6,009 nt of DNA from an uncultured Lachnospiraceae bacterium (GTDB lineage: Bacteria; Bacillota; Clostridia; Lachnospirales; Lachnospiraceae), in contig CATYEA010000124.1 in NCBI GenBank assembly GCA_958405355.1, positions 1 to 6,009 on the forward strand, read 5' to 3'. This document shows positions 1-5,100 of the stretch, piece after piece (position 1 is the stretch's first letter; each line of letters opens with the position of its first letter). Made by a program: the position numbers and the translations under genes. The notes beneath the pieces are model-generated. The model was not told the origin of the DNA. It did not search any database and worked only from the letters and a program-made list of their open reading frames with translations.

Positions 1-4
1 ATTT

Positions 5-25
5 ACATAATTTTCATTATGTAGT
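5..25 (+). repeat. Left inverted repeat / putative recombination site
   Basis: This 21-bp copy is identical to the reverse complement of 276-296; identity stops on both sides (position 4 and position 26 differ). Positions 5-22 form an internal dyad, ACATAA and TTATGT around the asymmetric core TTTTCA, followed by AGT on the inner side. Two inverted arms around a 6-8 bp core is the standard layout of a tyrosine recombinase crossover site. The asymmetric core fixes site polarity, so two sites in inverted orientation give inversion rather than deletion. Confidence 0.88.
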
Positions 26-30
26 TCACA

Positions 31-75
31 GAATAAAATAAAAAGAAATAGCCCTGCTGTCTATAAATCCAGGGC
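31..75 (-). terminator. Leftward intrinsic terminator inside the switch (distal)
   Basis: On the minus strand, GCCCTG (75-70) pairs with CAGGGC (56-51) across a 13-base loop and is followed by a U-rich stretch (50-31, TATTTCTTTTTATTTTATTC). The plus strand lacks a T tract after the stem, so termination should work leftward only. It lies inside the invertible segment and would therefore change direction when the segment flips. In the orientation shown it should stop transcripts leaving the recombinase gene. Confidence 0.6.
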
Positions 76-127
76 AGATAAAATAAGACCCCCTGGCTAT
101 GTTTTTCATGAAACCAGCTTCAGGGGG
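76..127 (-). terminator. Leftward intrinsic terminator inside the switch (proximal)
   Basis: A long hairpin spans 89-127: a 7-bp GC-rich outer stem (89-95 with 121-127), a 3-bp extension (96-98 with 116-118) past a two-base bulge, and an inner 4-bp stem (101-104 with 111-114). On the minus strand it is followed by TCTTATTTTATC (87-76), a U-rich tail; on the plus strand the following bases are not T-rich. With the hairpin at 51-75 it forms a tandem leftward terminator 3' of the recombinase gene. Confidence 0.6.
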
Positions 128-134
128 AGTTTGC

Positions 135-169
135 AGCGCCTAACTTTATGGCGCTTTGAAATATTTTGT
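135..169 (+). terminator. Hairpin with weak rightward terminator character
   Basis: AGCGCC (135-140) pairs with GGCGCT (150-155) across a 9-base loop. On the plus strand it is followed by TTTGAAATATTTTG, a discontinuous T-rich stretch, so it could terminate rightward transcripts. On the minus strand the following bases are not T-rich. It sits upstream of the promoter at 198-226 in the same reading direction, so it could insulate that promoter from read-through. It may also just be a structural hairpin. Confidence 0.35.
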
Positions 170-197
170 ACACTTTTGCATTTTTTCTTCACGTTGC

Positions 198-226
198 TTG
201 CAATGTCTAGATATCTATGTTATCAT
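198..226 (+). promoter_or_regulatory. Promoter inside the invertible segment, extended -10 type
   Basis: A TTGCAA -35 box (198-203), a 17-bp spacer (204-220) and a TATCAT -10 box (221-226) are present, with a TG one base upstream of the -10 (218-219), forming an extended -10 element. Both hexamers match the sigma-70/SigA consensus at four and five positions of six. As drawn it reads rightward, through the right repeat and into the 3' end of the recombinase gene on the antisense strand. After inversion it would read leftward out of the window. The spacer contains a perfect 10-bp palindrome, TAGATATCTA (208-217), and the -35 overlaps TTGCTTGCAA (194-203); either could be an operator. No expression evidence is available. 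Confidence 0.6.
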
Positions 227-275
227 TTTTATGTATTTTAATTAATAACTTATCTATGTATTGAATTTCTCTATT

Positions 276-296
276 ACTACATAATGAAAATTATGT
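276..296 (-). repeat. Right inverted repeat / putative recombination site
   Basis: This is the perfect 21-bp inverted partner of 5-25, with the same dyad (positions 279-296) and with ACT on the inner side (276-278), so the inner and outer sides match those of the left copy. It lies 20 bp beyond the stop codon of the recombinase gene, which makes that enzyme the natural candidate for acting on it. Confidence 0.88.
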
Positions 297-315
297 CTTT
301 TTTATTTTTAAGAAA

Positions 316-1155
316 CTACACCACAAGTCCCAATCGTTCAATCTTTTTTCGATGTTCTATCCCGGTTGTTATGATATAAATTCGAGTGGTATTAATGCTG
401 CTGTGGCCTAAAATATCCGCCAGTTTAGCAATATCCTTTTCGATACTGTAAAAAGTGCGGGCAAACAGCTTGCGCAGATTATGGGGAAATACTTTGCTTG
501 GATTGACCTGGGCAATTTTACACAGTCGCTTCATCTGAGCCCAGATATTACTTCGGTTCAAAGGCTTTCCGTTTTTTGTGATAAAAATTATTCCGGAATG
601 TATTCCTTTTTTCTTTGCATATCCCATCAACAGCTTTTTAAGCTTTCCGGGCAGCAATATGGTTCTTGTCTTTCCTTTACAGTTGACCACGATTTCTCCG
701 CACTGCACATTCTCCACCGTAAAATATTTCAGCTCGGACACACGAATTCCGGTACCGCAGATTGTCTGCATGATCAGGTTGAGCTGAGTCTGAGCTTTAG
801 ATACTTTGAGCAGCCGCATATATTCAGCTTTTGTCAATTCTTTTTCCTCGGCACAATAAATTTGCCGTTGGATTTTCAGACTTTTCACTTTGCAATCGCT
901 CCACCCAAGAAAGCCCAGCAAACTATTCAGACTGGCCAACATGGAATTTATAGAACGAACAGCATAATTTTTTTCAATTAATTCCCTTTTATAGTTCATG
1001 ACCATTTCCTTGCTTACGGCCATCTGCCCTGCAAATGCAAAAAAAGCACGGACGTCACGAAGATATTTTTCCACGGTTGCCATACTTTTTTCTTCCCAAA
1101 TTAAATAATTGTAAAATGCGTTTATATTTGATTCTGTCAATATTCTGTTATTCAC
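316..1155 (-). CDS. Tyrosine recombinase (site-specific invertase/integrase family)
   Basis: The enzyme is predicted to cut and rejoin DNA through a covalent phosphotyrosine intermediate; the likely substrate is the pair of inverted repeats at 5-25 and 276-296. Counted from the GTG at 1155-1153 it has 279 residues, a usual length for small XerC/D-type recombinases. About the first 95 residues form a SAM-like, helical core-binding domain; the rest is the catalytic domain. All active-site residues are visible: R138 in GTGIRVSEL, K162 in KGKTR, H225 and R228 in HNLR, H251 in LGHSS, and Y260 in TTRIYI. The GTG start is chosen because AAGGAGGG (1170-1163) lies seven bases upstream of it. An in-frame ATG at 1173 would place that ribosome binding site inside the coding region. 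The gene stands alone between the sortase terminator and the switch. It is not a phage integrase by context, as no other phage genes are visible. Assignment of the substrate is inference from proximity. Confidence 0.95.
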   Translation of the reverse strand: MNNRILTESNINAFYNYLIWEEKSMATVEKYLRDVRAFFAFAGQMAVSKEMVMNYKRELIEKNYAVRSINSMLASLNSLLGFLGWSDCKVKSLKIQRQIYCAEEKELTKAEYMRLLKVSKAQTQLNLIMQTICGTGIRVSELKYFTVENVQCGEIVVNCKGKTRTILLPGKLKKLLMGYAKKKGIHSGIIFITKNGKPLNRSNIWAQMKRLCKIAQVNPSKVFPHNLRKLFARTFYSIEKDIAKLADILGHSSINTTRIYIITTGIEHRKKIERLGLVV

Positions 1156-1162
1156 TATATTT

Positions 1163-1170
1163 CCCTCCTT
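1163..1170 (-). promoter_or_regulatory. Ribosome binding site that sets the recombinase start at GTG
   Basis: AAGGAGGG on the minus strand is a near-perfect anti-16S match, with a 7-base spacer to GTG at 1155-1153. It overlaps codons 2-4 of the longer reading from ATG 1173, which argues against that start. Confidence 0.85.
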
Positions 1171-1199
1171 CATGAAACTGGCTTTGCTGTATTGCCATT

Positions 1200-1228
1200 A
1201 TTGTATCCATTTTCAAATTTTTTTTACA
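1200..1228 (-). promoter_or_regulatory. Candidate recombinase promoter
   Basis: On the minus strand, TACAAT (1205-1200) matches the -10 consensus at five of six positions. It lies about 30 bp upstream of the recombinase ribosome binding site and just downstream of the sortase terminator. The -35 at a 17-bp spacing is poor (TGTAAA, 1228-1223, three of six), so the promoter may be weak or need an activator. TTGAAA (1217-1212) is an alternative -35, but its matching -10 (AATACA) is weak. Confidence 0.35.
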
Positions 1229-1240
1229 TAGAGGACACAA

Positions 1241-1279
1241 CAAAAAAGGCCGTCTATTCTATCACAGAATAAACGACCT
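1241..1279 (-). terminator. Intrinsic terminator of the adhesin-sortase operon
   Basis: On the minus strand a 14-bp stem (1279-1266 with 1260-1247), fully paired with three G-U wobbles, closes a 5-base loop and is followed by six or seven U residues and then GTTG. It starts 21 bases past the sortase stop codon. It should separate the adhesin-sortase transcript from the recombinase gene, so the recombinase needs its own promoter. There is no T tract on the plus strand side. Confidence 0.9.
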
Positions 1280-1300
1280 CATGCTAAATAACCTTTTACG

Positions 1301-2128
1301 TCATTCTTTTCTCTTCTTCCTTCGGCTTCTCACCAGAAGAACAATCATCATCAGCAACAACAGAGAAACGTTCACCATCGGAGCAATGACCAACGGCTCG
1401 ATCCGCATTGCATCAGCGGTCACTCGAAGGCCTTCCGTTTCGAGATTTCCAACGCGGTGTCCCCGCACCAACAATCGATGCGAATTCACCCCATAGGGGG
1501 TACACGTTACCAGCGTACAATAATCTTTACCTTCTTCAATTCCCAGCGCATCAATGTTATCCGGCGCGACAATAAGAATCCGGTCCACTTCATACGTCAA
1601 TGTCTGATCCAGCACCTGCAGCATAAAAGTGTCACCCACCACCAGTTTATCCAGCTTAGAAAAAAGCTGTGCTCTCGGCAGACCCCGGTGACCTGAAATC
1701 ACACAATGAGTGCTCTCTCCGCCCACCGGCAATGAGGTGCCTTCAATATGTCCCGCAGCAATCTGAAGAACTGCATCATCTGTTCCATGATAAATAGGCA
1801 GCGTACAATCAATTACCGGAATATCAATATGTCCAATGATTCCATTGCCTGAAATGTCCAGCAATTTTTCATATTCGGCCCGTTCTCCATCCGTCATCTC
1901 ATAACGATCGGCTTTATAAATCAGGGTCTCATTATACCTTTGGGCTTCGGCCCATAACTGTTTGTAAACATCATCCCCAAGTTTTGACACATTTTCATTG
2001 TATACGGCAATGGCCTGGGATTGATTCCTTGAATTTACATAATCACTGATCGTGGGATACAGCAGTAAGGACAGCCCTACAAGCAAAATAAGTATTAAAA
2101 TGATTGTCGATAAATTTCTCTTTTTCAT
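1301..2128 (-). CDS. Class C-like (pilin-type) sortase
   Basis: This is a membrane-bound cysteine transpeptidase that cleaves LPXTG-type sorting signals and joins the protein to a pilin lysine or to the cell wall. The 275 residues include an N-terminal membrane segment (about 7-25), the sortase domain (about 95-225) and a second membrane segment near the C terminus (about 249-266) followed by the basic tail RSRRKKRKE. The two-membrane layout and the TLVTCTPYGVNSHRLLVRG block are class C traits. The catalytic residues are H147 in SGHRG, C209 in TCTPYG and R218 nine residues later. The DPW/DPF lid motif of streptococcal pilus sortases is not visible in the region before the domain (about 70-95). 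The ATG overlaps the adhesin stop codon as ATGA, and AGGGAG (2142-2137) is eight bases upstream, so the two genes are translationally coupled. The adjacent LPEAG protein is the likely substrate. It could polymerise pilins or only anchor this protein. Confidence 0.95.
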   Translation of the reverse strand: MKKRNLSTIILILILLVGLSLLLYPTISDYVNSRNQSQAIAVYNENVSKLGDDVYKQLWAEAQRYNETLIYKADRYEMTDGERAEYEKLLDISGNGIIGHIDIPVIDCTLPIYHGTDDAVLQIAAGHIEGTSLPVGGESTHCVISGHRGLPRAQLFSKLDKLVVGDTFMLQVLDQTLTYEVDRILIVAPDNIDALGIEEGKDYCTLVTCTPYGVNSHRLLVRGHRVGNLETEGLRVTADAMRIEPLVIAPMVNVSLLLLMMIVLLVRSRRKKRKE

Positions 2129-5100
2129 GGACAGTTCTCCCTGCTGCTGCGTTTCTTAGTAATCAGCAAGATTGTGGCACCGGCAGCTAAAATGCCGCCG
2201 ATGACATAGAGCAGAGTCGTACCCATGCCGCCAGCCTCCGGCAGTTTATAGCCGGTACTGTTTGGAACGTACAATGTTAATTTATCCTCACTGAAACCAA
2301 CTTCTCCCACAGGCGCTGCCGCTTCAATTTTGCCTCCGGATATGGTTATCCGAATATCTTCCGTCATACAATTATAGCCATCCGGAGCCTTTTTCTCCTT
2401 CAAAATGTACTCACCATCCGGTAGGCCGGAAAGCTCGATCATCCCTTTTGTACTTTCATCAGAGCTTGTCGTCAGAATCGTTTCCGTCGTCGTCCAGCCG
2501 ATTTCACTATAATAATATTTTGTTTCTATATTATTGTCCCCAACAACAGTATAATAAAATACGAATTGAGCTCCGGGAAGAGTAACCCGGCCAGCACCAT
2601 TTGTACCGGACTGATACTTCAGAATCGTAATATCCGGCAGAAAGCTATTGACATAATCCACGGTGGATGTTCTATCCACAAAGCCATCTGCTCCGACTTT
2701 CCAATACAACTGACCGCTGACCGTACAGGCTTCCCCGGCAATTGTATCAAAAACGTAAATCTTTTCGCCGGTATCATCGGCAGCCTCATCGGCCTTTGTC
2801 TTTCCTTTATCTCTGGCTGCACTTGTGGAATAATCTTCACTTTTTGCTTCCGTCACCGTATATCTGGTTCCTGCCGGAATTCCCTGGATCACAGCCGTCT
2901 GGCCATGCCGAAGCGTAATGCTGCCGCTGCCTTTGACAATAGTTCCGCTGCTAACAGTCCCGTTTGCTCCGGTTCCTGAATCATCTGCAGTTTCGACTCT
3001 GTATGGATAATCGTCTTCCAACGTCGTTCCGTTTTTATCCGTCAGTGTTACATTAAACTGAAATTCCGTCGTATCCTCTGCTTTATTTTCAACAATTTTG
3101 CTGATTCGCAGTTCGCCGCCGGTACGCTGATCTATTACCCGAACATAAATTGACCGGGAAAATATCTTGGAAATATCTATATCCTTAAGATTGTCATAGT
3201 TGGCTCCTGACGCTTCAGCCGTTTCCTTATAAGCGTAATCCTGATAAACCTCAAGGTAGGACCAGCCCACATCGGTATAAAGCCGCCGGGTTCCGGTTCC
3301 CTTTTTCTCTGTATTTAAGATGTAGTTAAAGATTGCATCTTTCTCATCTCCACTGGCAGCATCATATTTAAAATAAGTGCGCAGTGCATCCTGTGGATCA
3401 GCGCTGCTCTCCGTCAGTCCCGTAGCATACGGCCATGTTTTGTAATCGCCGATCGGAATACCTGAACCCTCACTCACCCGAAGCATCGTATATATCCAGG
3501 TCAATGTCTTATCAATATCACCGTCTGAAGCAAACTGCCGCATTGTCGCTAAAACATAACCCGGTCCTGAACCTACAGTCACGCCATCATCAGCCTCACC
3601 GGCATCTACATAAATTGCATCGCCGTTTACCGAAACCAATGTTTCCGTCACATTAATCTTATAACCATCCGGCGCAGATACTTCTCTCAAACAATAGAGG
3701 CCATCCTGTAAATTAGAAAAGCTTAAAGTACCGTCCTCACCAACCCCATTTTCCGAACCGGAAACTGTTGCAGCGAACACAGACTCTCCTTTTGCATTTA
3801 CTGCCGGAGATATCATATACTCAGTCGTAAAATTCCCATCTTCATCCAGTTTTCCAACTGTGATCACACCGTTTGACGCATCCACCCGGTATTCAAATTC
3901 TTCATTACTGTTTCGCTTCCAGGCCGTACCCGTATTATCTCCTTCGTTTTGGCCCAATAGAATACCTATACCGTCATCGCCATCGGCTATATAATAGGTT
4001 TGGCCTCTGTCACTGTCCACTCTGTACATTGCAAAGGCGGCACCATTGAGCAATGTCTTGCCATCCTCATCAAATTTCTGGACAAAGAAACGATTATTCA
4101 CATTAGGCACGGAAATTGTTGAACCAAAGGCCCGGTCAAATCCGTTATTTCCCGTGCTTTCATCTTTATCCGCAAGAACCCGGAATGTATTTTGAGAGGT
4201 CGCTCCTTCCAGGCTGCCGGCTTCTGTCCAATAATAGGCTATGGTATATTCGGTTTGATCCTTCTGGCTATCTCCAAGCATGTAATAATAATTCGCAATA
4301 CTTCCAGGCAGATGTTTCATATTCAACTGCATCGTGCCATTCATGGCCGCCGAAAACTCAACCTCCTGATTTAATGCTTTTGAGCCTTTGGCCGCTGTTA
4401 TGGCGGCCTGAATCAAATCACCATTCGGTTCTACGACCTTGTATCCATCCTTGTCATCGCCGAAGACCGGCACCCAATTATTCTGTTTTGTCAAGCCGTC
4501 TGCGCCTTCACCCGTATATTTCATTACAACGGCAAATAGTGTTCCCTCTGGCGGGGTACTATTCTCCGGATCATAAAAATGTTGTGTCCCGCCTTTTGCC
4601 AGATAAAGTGTATCCGTGGCAACCACCATAAGCGTCGACGAAGCATTTACACCGGACTCATAGGAATTTTCGCAAAGAAGCATCTTTCCTGTATTTTTAA
4701 GATAAATTTCATCTTTCACCAACCGGTACCCATCCGGCACGTGGACCTCCCGCAGAATAAAATACTCCCCGAACATTCTCTGCAAATCATTCAGAGTATA
4801 CGGCATCTCGTCCGCATCTTTAAAAATCATCTGACCACTGCTGTCTGTCGTCCCTATATATCTTGCTTTTACGAGGATATCGCCATTTCCACTGTCAATA
4901 ATATCACCATTTTCACCAAAGTAATAATTATCAGTCAGAGTGACCGCCTGTCCGCCCAGATCACTGAGATAGTTATATTGGCCATTCGCAGCATATACTG
5001 CAAACCTGGCTCCCGACACCTTTTCGCCATACTGATCGACTTTATTTATGGACGTTACCGGTATCTCCGTCAGGTTATACATCAACTTTAAATTGGAATC

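Larger units (their letters stand above)
5..296. other. Putative invertible DNA switch (phase-variation element)
   Basis: A 250-bp segment (26-275) is bounded by perfect 21-bp inverted repeats at 5-25 and 276-296. A complete tyrosine recombinase gene ends 20 bp to the right of it. The segment contains a promoter-like sequence reading rightward (198-226), two leftward terminator hairpins (51-75 and 89-127) and a third hairpin (135-155). I see no credible coding region in it. This layout matches known invertible promoter elements, such as those acted on by RecV in Clostridioides difficile or Mpi/Tsr enzymes in Bacteroides. By inference, recombination between the two repeats flips the segment and switches transcription of a gene left of position 1. 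In the present orientation the promoter points away from the left edge, so the state shown would be OFF for such a gene. Inversion itself is not observed; only one orientation is present. Confidence 0.85.

Noticed and set aside
5..296. A miniature transposon (MITE) in place of a switch
   Set aside because: Inverted ends fit a MITE too, but there is no flanking target duplication visible on the two sides (TTT before 5 is shared only loosely with CTTT after 296), each end has a crossover-type dyad, and a tyrosine recombinase is adjacent. Absence of the left flank limits this judgement.
1..315. CRISPR array, tRNA or riboswitch in the left non-coding region
   Set aside because: There are no regularly spaced repeats, no cloverleaf and no known aptamer core; the repeats present are a single inverted pair explained by the switch.
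481..981. Plus-strand open frames opposite the recombinase, sortase and adhesin
   Set aside because: They lack ribosome binding sites and recognisable domains, and lie fully inside well-supported minus-strand genes.
2033..2043. A third copy of the recombination site
   Set aside because: Only 11 bp (ATTTACATAAT) match the left repeat and flank; the second arm is absent and the match lies inside the sortase coding region. Chance in AT-rich sequence is more likely.
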